From positions 1 to 64,000 of the forward strand of contig NZ_CP072334.1 of NCBI RefSeq assembly GCF_018127805.1: a stretch of 64,000 bases of DNA, given 5' to 3'. The position numbers were made by a program, and so were the translations under genes. The notes below the pieces were generated by a model. The model saw only the letters and a list, made by a program, of their open reading frames with translations. It had not been told where the DNA came from and did no database searches. The DNA comes from Prevotella sp. oral taxon 475 (GTDB lineage: Bacteria > Bacteroidota > Bacteroidia > Bacteroidales > Bacteroidaceae). Below, in pieces: positions 51,045 to 59,500 of the stretch (positions within the stretch are counted from its first letter, which is position 1; the number at the start of each line of letters is the position of its first letter).

Positions 51045-53057
51045 ATGAGAAAATTCATTGTCTATACCCTATTTTCCCTGTTGTTCTTCGTGCCTCATAC
51101 GATTGCACAGACAGGGAGATGGAAAGTGTTTGCGGCCTACAGCGACATCACTGAGGTGGAAAAGGCAGGTCATACGCTGTATGTGCTGGCCTCGGAAGGG
51201 CTGTATGCCTACAACACCAACGACCAAAGCGTGCAGACGTTCGATAAAACCAACGGACTGAGCGACGTGAAAATTGCACACATTGCTTGGTGTCAAGCGG
51301 CAAAAACACTGGTGGTGGCCTATCAAAATCAAAATATCGATTTGCTCAAACCTAACGGTGAGGTAACCAATCTGTCTGACTATCACCGCAAAAACATGTT
51401 GGCCGATAAAACTATTTATGCCATTTACATCGCCGGCACAGATGCTTATCTCTCTACAGGCTTCGGTATTGTGAAACTGAATGTGAAGAAAGGCGAGGTT
51501 AGCGACACCTATCAATTGGACTTTCGAGTGGATTGGACGCACATCGAAGGGGGCTTTCTCTATGCCGAATCGGCCGATAGAGGGAAATATTCGGCTCCTC
51601 TCACGGCACATTTGGCTGATAAAAGCAGTTGGACAAGGGTGGGAAGTTTCACGCCTAACCCGCATCTGCAACCCGATGCCGCACTGAAGGCCGAGGCTTC
51701 GAAGGCTCATCCAGGCGGTCCTAAGTACAATCACTTCTATTATCTTAAACACAGTGCTGGCAGACTCTACAGCGTTGGTGGTGCGTATGCTTCGGGTGGC
51801 GTACAGATGGGCTATCCCGGTGCGGTGCAAGTGTTGGAAAACGGCGAGTGGACACTCTACCAAGAGGATGTCGAAAACACCACAGGTTATGACTTTAAGG
51901 ACATCAATTGTCTGGCCGTCGACCCGAAAGATGCTCATCATGTCTTCGTGGGCGGACGTCCGGGACTGTATGAATTTCAAGACGGAAAACTGAAATCGTT
52001 CTATAATAAAGACAATTCGCTGCTCAAACCGGCCATCGACAGGGGGAAAGAATTGAATAACAACTATGTCATTGTCAATGCAATGGCTTTCGATGCGGCA
52101 GGAAATCTATGGCTGGCCAACAGTCAAACACGAGACCGATCGCTCCTTTCTATCCCTCATCATGGCACGATGCAGAACCATCATAAGAGCGAACTGATGA
52201 ACGAGGGCCTGAGTCTGCACAACATGACGCAGATGATGACAGACAGTAGAGGCTGGATTTGGTTTTGCAACGCTCATTGGAAACGGCCTGCTTTGGTTTG
52301 TTATCGCCCCGCTACGGATGAAATCAAGGTTTATTCTGCCTTCTATAATCAGGATGGAAATAAGTTAGAGGTGCGTCATATCACTTGTGTTGCCGAGGAT
52401 TTAGAAGGTCATCTGTGGGTGGGAACAGATGTTGCACCGCTCTATCTCCCCGTGAAAAACGGCCAACCGGCAGATGTTTTTACACAATTCAAGATTCCAC
52501 GCAACGACGGAACCAACAGTGCAGACTATCTTCTCAACGAGGTGGGCATCAAATCGGTGGCCATAGATGGAGCTAATCGTAAGTGGTTGGGAACGGAAAG
52601 CGATGGAGCTTATCTCATCGGAGCCGATAACATGACGCAGATTCACCATTTTAAAGCCGAAAACAGTCAGCTCATCGATAACACTATCTTGAATATCGCT
52701 ATTGATAATCGCACCGGTGAGGTGTTTTTTGCCACCGAAAAAGGTCTTTGTTCTTATGCCGGCGATGCCACAACGGCCAGCAACGGTAGCGAAAGAGACG
52801 TTTATGCTTATCCCAATCCCGTGCCTCCCGACTATTCAGGTCTGATCCATATTACCGGACTTACTTATAATGCGCACATCAAAATCACTACTTCCAACGG
52901 TGTTTTGGTGAAAGAGGGCCGCAGCAACGGCGGTCTTTTCACCTGGGATGGAACCGATATGAGCGGCAAACGTGTGGCAAGCGGTGTGTATATGGTGCTC
53001 GAAGCCACCGCAGAAGGTAGCAAAGGCGTTGTCTGCAAGGTGGCTATCGTCAACTGA
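51045..53057 (+). CDS. porZ: Type IX secretion component PorZ-like
   Basis: A 670-residue secreted protein with a signal peptide (MRKFIVYTLFSLLFFVPHTIAQ). It has two seven-bladed-type propellers (about 25-320 and 330-560; YVLASEGLYAYNTND, NAMAFDAAGNLWLANSQTRD, IAIDNRTGEVFFATEKGLCSY). A C-terminal domain (about 585-670) contains VYAYPNPVPPDYSGLIHITG and WDGTDMSGKRVASGVYMVLE. This matches PorZ, a cell-surface factor of the type IX system. Other annotators may call the propellers two-component-regulator-like, but no kinase follows. Confidence 0.85.
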   Translation: MRKFIVYTLFSLLFFVPHTIAQTGRWKVFAAYSDITEVEKAGHTLYVLASEGLYAYNTNDQSVQTFDKTNGLSDVKIAHIAWCQAAKTLVVAYQNQNIDLLKPNGEVTNLSDYHRKNMLADKTIYAIYIAGTDAYLSTGFGIVKLNVKKGEVSDTYQLDFRVDWTHIEGGFLYAESADRGKYSAPLTAHLADKSSWTRVGSFTPNPHLQPDAALKAEASKAHPGGPKYNHFYYLKHSAGRLYSVGGAYASGGVQMGYPGAVQVLENGEWTLYQEDVENTTGYDFKDINCLAVDPKDAHHVFVGGRPGLYEFQDGKLKSFYNKDNSLLKPAIDRGKELNNNYVIVNAMAFDAAGNLWLANSQTRDRSLLSIPHHGTMQNHHKSELMNEGLSLHNMTQMMTDSRGWIWFCNAHWKRPALVCYRPATDEIKVYSAFYNQDGNKLEVRHITCVAEDLEGHLWVGTDVAPLYLPVKNGQPADVFTQFKIPRNDGTNSADYLLNEVGIKSVAIDGANRKWLGTESDGAYLIGADNMTQIHHFKAENSQLIDNTILNIAIDNRTGEVFFATEKGLCSYAGDATTASNGSERDVYAYPNPVPPDYSGLIHITGLTYNAHIKITTSNGVLVKEGRSNGGLFTWDGTDMSGKRVASGVYMVLEATAEGSKGVVCKVAIVN

Positions 53058-53137
53058 TCTCCCTCACTCCATCCTACCTTTTCTCTTTTTATGCAGACCG
53101 AAAACGGTGGAAAAGAAAGTGGATCATCCGCAAAAGG

Positions 53138-53377
53138 TGTGGAAAAGACTGTGAATAAATGGTGGATAACACAGCCGATTTCCACACCTTCACAAAGAAC
53201 ACAAGAAGCATGTGGATATTTCTCAATTTATCAAGACTGAATAAACAGGTTCTCAACCGATTCCGATTCGCAAAGATCATCCACTTATTTCATATTCCCT
53301 TTCTATGTTTCTGCTGTGCATAAGTGGTCTATTCGGCTTATAATCAGCATAAAAGCAAATTGAAAATTTGTGGATAA
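53138..53377 (+). other. Candidate replication origin (DnaA-box cluster)
   Basis: Four 9-mers match TTWTNCACA exactly on the minus strand (TGTGGAAAA at 53138, TGTGAATAA at 53150, TGTGCATAA at 53315, TGTGGATAA at 53369). Three more have one mismatch (53161, 53178, 53211). The first three lie 11-12 bp apart. An A/T-rich stretch follows at about 53470-53510. No coding frame lies in 53058-53619. No dnaA gene is visible in the window. Confidence 0.5.
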
Positions 53378-53573
53378 CGCACTTGAAATGTTGATAAACA
53401 AACCACCAAAAGAAAAGCAAGAAAGTTATCAACTTATCCAGTTCATATCATCACCATCATCTTTTTCTTTCTCTAAAAATAAAAGATAAGAAGATAATGA
53501 TATAGTTCTCGACAGACTGAAAACGGGGAATGGAGAATAGACAATGAACAATTGGAAAGAAGAAAGCATAAAA

Positions 53574-53601
53574 AATGCCGGGCAAAAACTTGCTCGGCAT
53601 T
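53574..53601 (-). terminator. Terminator after rubredoxin
   Basis: AATGCCGGGCAA (53574-53585) pairs with TTGCTCGGCATT (53590-53601) with one G-T wobble, and on the minus strand it runs into TTTTTTATG. It lies 18 bp after the rubredoxin stop. Confidence 0.75.
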
Positions 53602-53619
53602 CTTTCTTAACAGTGGTTT

Positions 53620-53784
53620 TTACTCTTCTACAACAGAGAAATCGTCTTTTCCTACTCCACAAATGGGACACACCCAATCATCGGGAATATCTTCAAAAGC
53701 CGTTCCTGGAGCGATGCCACCATCGGGATCGCCTACTGCTGGGTCGTAAATATAGCCACAAGTTTCGCACAAATACTTCTTCAT
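53620..53784 (-). CDS. Rubredoxin
   Basis: A 54-residue protein not found by a length-limited ORF scan. It starts [20 protein letters not shown] and ends [20 protein letters not shown]. Both CxxCG knuckles (Cys6/Cys9 and Cys39/Cys42) that bind the single iron are present. Rubredoxins carry electrons in anaerobes, often to oxygen- or peroxide-detoxifying enzymes; no partner is adjacent. I saw no TAnnTTTG box in the 130 bp upstream. Confidence 0.93.
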   Translation of the reverse strand: MKKYLCETCGYIYDPAVGDPDGGIAPGTAFEDIPDDWVCPICGVGKDDFSVVEE

Positions 53785-53915
53785 AATTTTTTGTTTTAAA
53801 AATGTTGATACTTAAAATTGAAAAACTTTTATCTCTTATTCTGATCTTTTCTTTCCTTCCATAGGGATCTTTTTGCCTGTTATAGATAGGCTTTCGTCTC
53901 TTTTTTGGGAAGTCT

Positions 53916-54968
53916 TTATTTCTTATTGAGCACCTTTTCCACCTGCTCGTACACCCTTTCGGGTGAGATATGATTCATGCAAGCCAGGTCTCCGCGTAGG
54001 CAAGGACGGTTTCCAAAGATGCTACAAGGTCTGCAATCGAGTGGAATTTGCACAGCATTGGCTGCGTCTTGACCCCATCCCATGAAGCCGGCGAAGGGGT
54101 GTGTAGCTCCCCAAATGCTGACAACGGGCGTATGAGTAAGAGAGGCGAAGTGCATATTGGCACTGTCCATGCTCACCATGACGTCGAGATGACTCATCAA
54201 GATGAGTTCTTCTTTGAGCGAACCAAGCAACGCCGAAGCATTGATACATCGCTGATGACGCTCCACGATGCCGTTGATGACCGGTTCTTCTGTAGCTCCT
54301 TTGCCGAAGAAAAACACCCTACACGAGGGATGACGCTTCGTAAGCAGGTCGACAACTCTTTCCAGTTGTTCTATGGGATATACTTTTTGTGGGTGTGCAG
54401 CAAAGGGAGCCACGCCGATCCACTCCTGAAACGCCTTTTTCTCACCTATCTCAGGCGGCAGCAATCGTAAGTTTCCGCCCGTCGGAGGGAAGATAGACAG
54501 GAAGCAAGGTTCCACAGGATAGCCCAATCGAGCAAACACCTGGGCATAGTTTTCGAAAGCTGTGGAGAGCTGAACGAGCCTCTTTTCCTTCTGTGCCACT
54601 AATTTTCTGCGTTCTGAACGATGTTTGTCGATGTGTTCAACCCGATAATTAGCCAGGTTGAAACGCAGTCTGAGATAGCTCGATCTCAGCACATCGTGCA
54701 AGTCGGCCACGGCCGTAAAGTTCTTCGCTACGATGCGTCGGTAGAGTGAATTGAGGCCTGATAGTCCGCGATATTCCCCTTTTATGTCGGCCGACATAAA
54801 GCTCACGTTAGGTGCCAGCCCTTCGAAGAAGGGTCTTGCAAAAGGTCTGCTCAGAAAAGTGATGCGAATATGAGGATATTTTTGGGCCAAGGCATACACC
54901 ACAGGCACAGTCATGGCGATGTCTCCCATGGCTGAGAAGCGGATGATGAGGATGTGTTCTCTCTTCAC
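53916..54968 (-). CDS. Glycosyltransferase family 9 (heptosyltransferase-like)
   Basis: A 350-residue cytoplasmic enzyme of the ADP-heptose:LPS transferase type. It starts EHILIIRFSAMGDIAMTVPVV, the family's first motif, and has IGVAPFAAHPQKVYPIEQL and the C-terminal VSMDSANMHFASLTHTPVVSIWGATHPFAGF. The DxANMH and GATxP motifs form the donor site. It is probably a sugar transferase of LPS or lipid A core. It sits 35 bp downstream of the DUF4254 gene, a pairing seen elsewhere in Bacteroidota. Confidence 0.9.
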   Translation of the reverse strand: MKREHILIIRFSAMGDIAMTVPVVYALAQKYPHIRITFLSRPFARPFFEGLAPNVSFMSADIKGEYRGLSGLNSLYRRIVAKNFTAVADLHDVLRSSYLRLRFNLANYRVEHIDKHRSERRKLVAQKEKRLVQLSTAFENYAQVFARLGYPVEPCFLSIFPPTGGNLRLLPPEIGEKKAFQEWIGVAPFAAHPQKVYPIEQLERVVDLLTKRHPSCRVFFFGKGATEEPVINGIVERHQRCINASALLGSLKEELILMSHLDVMVSMDSANMHFASLTHTPVVSIWGATHPFAGFMGWGQDAANAVQIPLDCRPCSIFGNRPCLRGDLACMNHISPERVYEQVEKVLNKK

Positions 54969-55003
54969 TCTGTTGGGATATGTGTTACGGGGAGGGGATT
55001 TTT

Positions 55004-55615
55004 CTACTTCTCGCCTTTACCGTAGAGCACGGGATTGGTAGACGGGTCGTTGTACATCTTCATTTGTTTGTACACCTTCATATATTTGTTTCCCTGCTCA
55101 ATGTCCTCCAGCAGCTGATCGATGGCCGTGCTTAGGTCTACCTGTTGTTCAAGGAGAACATGGAGTTTGGCCTCGCATCGGTTGTGATGTTCGCTGTCTA
55201 CGTCTTTTCTTTCCACCTGTTCCTGCATGTGATAAATCTTCAATGCCAGGATAGAAAGCCTGTCTATGGCCCAGGCAGGGCTCTCGGTGTTGATTCGGGC
55301 ATCAGCTTTCACCTCCACGTCATTGTATTTCTGTCGAAAATAACTGTCGATTTGTTCCACGAGGTCGGTGCGATCTTGGTTCGAACGGTCGATTCTTCGC
55401 TTCAGGCTCAGTGCTTCCACCGGGTCGATATGCGGATCTCGGATGATATCTTCAAAGTGCCATTGCACCGTATCTATCCAACACTTCAAATACAGGCGGT
55501 TTTCTATCGTCTCCCTTTTATAAGGATTGTTGATGGGCGTATCGATATCGTCTTTGATATGATAGTCTCTGATGGCCTGATTGAAGATCTCATTGCAATG
55601 TTTGGTAAAAGACAT
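55004..55615 (-). CDS. DUF4254 family protein
   Basis: A 203-residue, mostly helical protein rich in Glu and Arg (AWAIDRLSILALKIYHMQEQVERK, ARINTESPAWAIDRL, CEAKLHVLLEQQVDLSTAIDQ). I recognise the DUF4254 family but no biochemical role is known. In Bacteroidales it is usually next to a GT9 gene, so a link to LPS assembly is inferred. Its promoter is predicted at 55705; the GT9 gene follows in the same unit. Confidence 0.85.
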   Translation of the reverse strand: MSFTKHCNEIFNQAIRDYHIKDDIDTPINNPYKRETIENRLYLKCWIDTVQWHFEDIIRDPHIDPVEALSLKRRIDRSNQDRTDLVEQIDSYFRQKYNDVEVKADARINTESPAWAIDRLSILALKIYHMQEQVERKDVDSEHHNRCEAKLHVLLEQQVDLSTAIDQLLEDIEQGNKYMKVYKQMKMYNDPSTNPVLYGKGEK

Positions 55616-55704
55616 TGTTTTTGTATTTTATCGTTTATAGAAAGCAGTGCCAGCAAGGGCTTTGTCAACTGGTTGACATAAGTCCGAGCACAGCCTGATT
55701 TTTG

Positions 55705-55712
55705 CAAAGATA
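55705..55712 (-). promoter_or_regulatory. Predicted promoter -7 box (TATCTTTG) of DUF4254-GT9
   Basis: TATCTTTG on the minus strand, 90 bp before the ATG at 55615. Confidence 0.6.
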
Positions 55713-55861
55713 TGCCATTTATTTGAATCTCCCAACGAATGTATATGAATATTTTCTTATCCTTTATAGATGAAATCTATGATCGTTTTTCGGCTGACTT
55801 TTTCCTACTTTTGTTTTTGCATCGAAAAGCCTTTGTTTACAGGAGTTGGAAAGACCATTTT

Positions 55862-56056
55862 GCAAAAGCTAAGAAAACACATGGCGAAAGCTAAGAAAAC
55901 GACATGCAAAAGCTAAGAAAATGCATGCCAAAAACTAAGAGAATAAGAAGTAAGGAGAGAAGTAGTAAGAAGTAAGGAGAGAAGTAGTAAGAAGTAAGGA
56001 GAGAAGTAGTAAGAAGTAAGGAGAGAAGTAGTAAGAAGTAAAGGAGGGGAGTAGTA
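55862..56056. repeat. 22-bp repeat array K with a tandem purine tract
   Basis: GCTAAG units at 55868, 55890 and 55912 and a diverged ACTAAG unit at 55934, all 22 bp apart, run straight into TAAGGAGAGAAGTAG words at 55951, 55973, 55995 and 56017 and a changed copy at 56039. The purine tract thus has the same exact 22-bp period as the core units. It is the clearest link between the two parts of the composite. Confidence 0.9.
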
Positions 56057-56079
56057 AATCAATTCTTACTAATCAGCAG

Positions 56080-56190
56080 CTCTGTAGGAGTGGTCTGTTG
56101 GTAGAGCAGGTTGAATCAATAAAGTGCGTCTACCCTGTTTGCGACACACAGAAAGAAAACAGCTCCACTGGAGTTGATCTATTTTAAAAT
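56080..56190. repeat. Diverged REP-type unit upstream of the B12 riboswitch
   Basis: AGCTCTGTAGGAGT, then GGTCTGTTGGTAGAGCAGG, then CTACCCTGTTTGCGACA, then AGAAAACAGCTCCACTGGAG. It keeps the order of parts of the transposase arms at 44013 but with changed stem letters, so the hairpins are preserved while the sequence drifts. Confidence 0.65.
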
Positions 56191-56211
56191 CATCAATTCC
56201 GCTTTTTTTGT

Positions 56212-56219
56212 TACCTTTG
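56212..56219 (+). promoter_or_regulatory. Predicted promoter -7 box (TACCTTTG) of the B12-controlled gene
   Basis: TACCTTTG directly before the riboswitch; transcription should start at about 56224. Confidence 0.65.
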
Positions 56220-56224
56220 CAGCC

Positions 56225-56400
56225 GCAACAGGTTCGCCCCGAGATGGGCGATGAAAAGGGAATCGGGTGCAAATCCCGGACAGTCCGGCTGCTGTAAGTT
56301 GTCCTTGTCGGCATCAACAAAAACCACTGAGAGAAAACTCGGGAAGGTGTTGATGGCCTGACAACAAGTCAGAAGACCTGCCGTTGCACTGCATTTCGTA
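56225..56400 (+). ncRNA. Cobalamin riboswitch
   Basis: The order of conserved parts fits an adenosylcobalamin-type riboswitch: AGGTTCGCCCC, then GGGAATCGGGTGCAAATCCC with GACAGTCCGG, then the B12-box-like AACCACTGAGAG, GGGAAGGTGTTGATGG and the closing AGAAGACCTGCCG. Downstream, TGCATTTC (56390-56397) can pair with GAAATGCA (56419-56426), or the latter can pair instead with GCATTATTTCAA (56445-56456), a plausible switch. It controls the secreted protein that follows at 56501. Confidence 0.85.
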
Positions 56401-56500
56401 GGCCTCTTGGGTTAGGTTGAAATGCAATGGTATCTCCACTCGTGGCATTATTTCAACACATCGCACACAGGTGCGTGTGCGTTTTCTTATCAATAAAAAA

Positions 56501-59500
56501 ATGTTTATGAAGACAAACAACAGCTTTTTCAGGCTTTGTCTTGTGCTGTCGGCATGGATTCTATCGCTTCAGATGCAGGCAGAAACACAAGAAGTGCGTA
56601 TTTCGCTCACACCACAAACCATCCATGTGGGCGATGAAAGCATCCGTTTCTACGACGATGGCGGACCTTCGGGTAAGACATCGGCAGTGTTTCAAGACGG
56701 AAAAGAGGGTAAGGTGACCTTCGTTCCCACTACTTCGGGAAAGAAAGTAATGATCGATTTCAAGAAGGTAGACATCTTCGAGGGAACTTTACACTCGCAA
56801 TATATCAAAGTTTATAACGGCTCTGAGGTGACCGGTGCTCAGCTCTTGACCACCGTCAGAAAGGGGACAACACCCATCATCCGCTCATCAGCACAGGATG
56901 GAGCCCTTACTGTGGTGTTCGGAAGCACCACTTCGTTTACCTCCGAAGGCTTTGAAGCCGTCGTTACTCAATTTGTTCCGCAGCCCATGTCCGTCTCTTC
57001 CATCGATGTAAAGCAGTTGACAGCGGGCACAGTAGCAGCAGGCAACAGAGACGAACCTATCCTTTCTGTCAACATCAAAACCCTTAACACCGAGCCTGCA
57101 CTCGTTGCTCAAAAGTTTGTTTTTCAGACCAACGGCACTCATAGGCAGATATCGTCGGCCACACTCTACCGTTCTGATGCTGCAAACAAGTTTTCGACAA
57201 CGGGAAAGGTGGCCGAAGCAATGGTAACGGCCGACGAATTCGAAATGATTCCCACCTCTCCTGTCGTGTTGAAAGAAGGCGATAACCACTTCTGGTTGGC
57301 CTATACTCTGGCCGATGAGGCCGAAAACGGACAGACGATAGATGCTTCTCTCATGCGTGTAACGCTCTCTGGAAATGCTTATTCGTCGACAAACGGTAAT
57401 CCGGAAGGGCATCGCAAGGTGGAAAACACGATTGTTGCCCTTGAAGGAACCCAACTGAGAAAGGTGAACGAACAACTGATGTTTCGGTCGGAAATCTCGA
57501 AATACGGTTCCAAATACGAGGGAGGAAACACCGACCGCATCGTTACTTTCGTGCCTTTGCATGCTGGACGCGTCGTGCAAATCGACTTTTCAAAGTTCGA
57601 CCTTTATTATTCGGCCAACAATGGCTATGGTGTCAGAGCGAAATTCGTGGTTTATGAAGGACAAGGAACAACAGGTAAGAAACTGTGGGAGCTGACTTCG
57701 ACGGCCGATAAAGCCAAAGGACCGGGCAAACGCTTGCGTTCGGCATCGCCGGATGGGGCTATCACCGTGGTGTTCAACCCTAAAGACAGTCATTATACGG
57801 CAGAGGGCTTCATTGCAACAGTGAGCGAATATCTGCCACAGGCCATGATGCTAACCTCTGTTTCTACCCTTCAGGCCTCTACAGAGACGCTTGTTTCGGG
57901 TGCGACGGCCCAATCTTTGCTCGACGTAGATATAGAAACAAACGGCAATCTCTCGCCACTCGCGCTCAAGGGCTTGTCGATAGATTTGAAAAATGCGGTC
58001 TCACACCTTTCGTCGGTTAGCATCTACGCTCTTAAAGAGGCAGGAGAAGTGCTCGGAAAGACGGCCATCCCATTGGTCAACATATCCAAAACCAACCTGA
58101 CAAACAAACTGAACATGGTTCTGCCTGTAGCTTTCGAACTGGCAGAAGGACACAACTGGTTGCGCATCTGTGTAGATGTAGACGACGAAGCACAGGCCGG
58201 AAACATCATCGATGCGGCCCTAACGGCGGTGAATATCAACGAGACAACTCATGCTGTGACCAATGGAGACCCGGCCGGAGAACGAGAAGTGCAAAACGTT
58301 CGTAACTTAGCGAAAGGTGAAAACGGAACGATCTTTATCGGTAAGAACACCCGATTGATGCTCTACGACGATGGAGGGAAAGACGGAAAGGAGTCGAAAA
58401 ACTTCGATGGAACGATTACTTTCGCACCGAAAGAGACCGGATATTCCATCAAACTACGTACAGTGGAGTGGGGGTTGACCGCTGCAGACAAACTCTCTCT
58501 TTATCATGGAGGCAACAAAAAGGCCGTTGCCGATGCTGTTTTTGATAGAAAAGATAAGCTGGACAGACTGATTTCTAAGGCTGAAGACGGACGCATTACC
58601 TTGAATTATACCACCGGGAAATATGCCGTTTCAAACGGATTTGCCCTTGAAGTGACCGCCGTGCAGCCGCAACCGCTCTCTGTTGCCTCGGTGAAAGCTG
58701 TGTCTGTTGCCCCTGAAAAAGTGCTGAAGGGACAAACGGATGTACCGATGTTGCGTGTAGAAGTGGAGGTAGCAGGCGAGAAAGGTTCGCTTTCTATCTC
58801 GCAATTGCGCTTCCATCAAACAACAAACGGCATTGTTACGGCTTCAAAAGTCTATGCGACAGACACCATCAGCAGCTTTTCCACAGCACATCTCTTTGAT
58901 GAAAACACCACAACGGCTTCTCCTTTTACGGGCCATTACACTGTGACCGGTGAGGGAACCTACTATTTCTGGCTCTCCTACGACCTCTCTTCGACGGCCA
59001 CACCGGGCCAAAGCGTCGAGGCTTCGCTGACTTCTGTTGTGGCAGAGGCGACTTCTCACACACCTGCCTCTACCGTTACAGCTCTTGCAACGGTGAAAGC
59101 AGGCATGAGCGGAACGCTCGATGTAGGGGCAAGTGCTCAATATCACACGATCCAATCGGCTGTAGATGCGCTGAAAGAGGGTATCGACGGACCTACCACC
59201 ATCCGCATCGCAAAGGGCGAATACAACGAAAGGGTGTTGGTTCCGCAGATTCCCGGCATGTCGAAAATCAACACATTGACCATCACTTCCTCGTCGGGCA
59301 ATTACAAAGACGTAAAGATTTATCACGACCAATACGTGAAACCGGGCTACTCGTCCGACCAAATGGCGAAGGAGATAGGCGTCTTTACTTTCGACGGAGC
59401 CGACTATACCACCCTCAAAGGAGTAGAGGTGACCACACAAAATTTGGCTTATCCCTCGGTGGTGCATCTGCGAAATATGAGCCGAAACGTAACCATCGAT

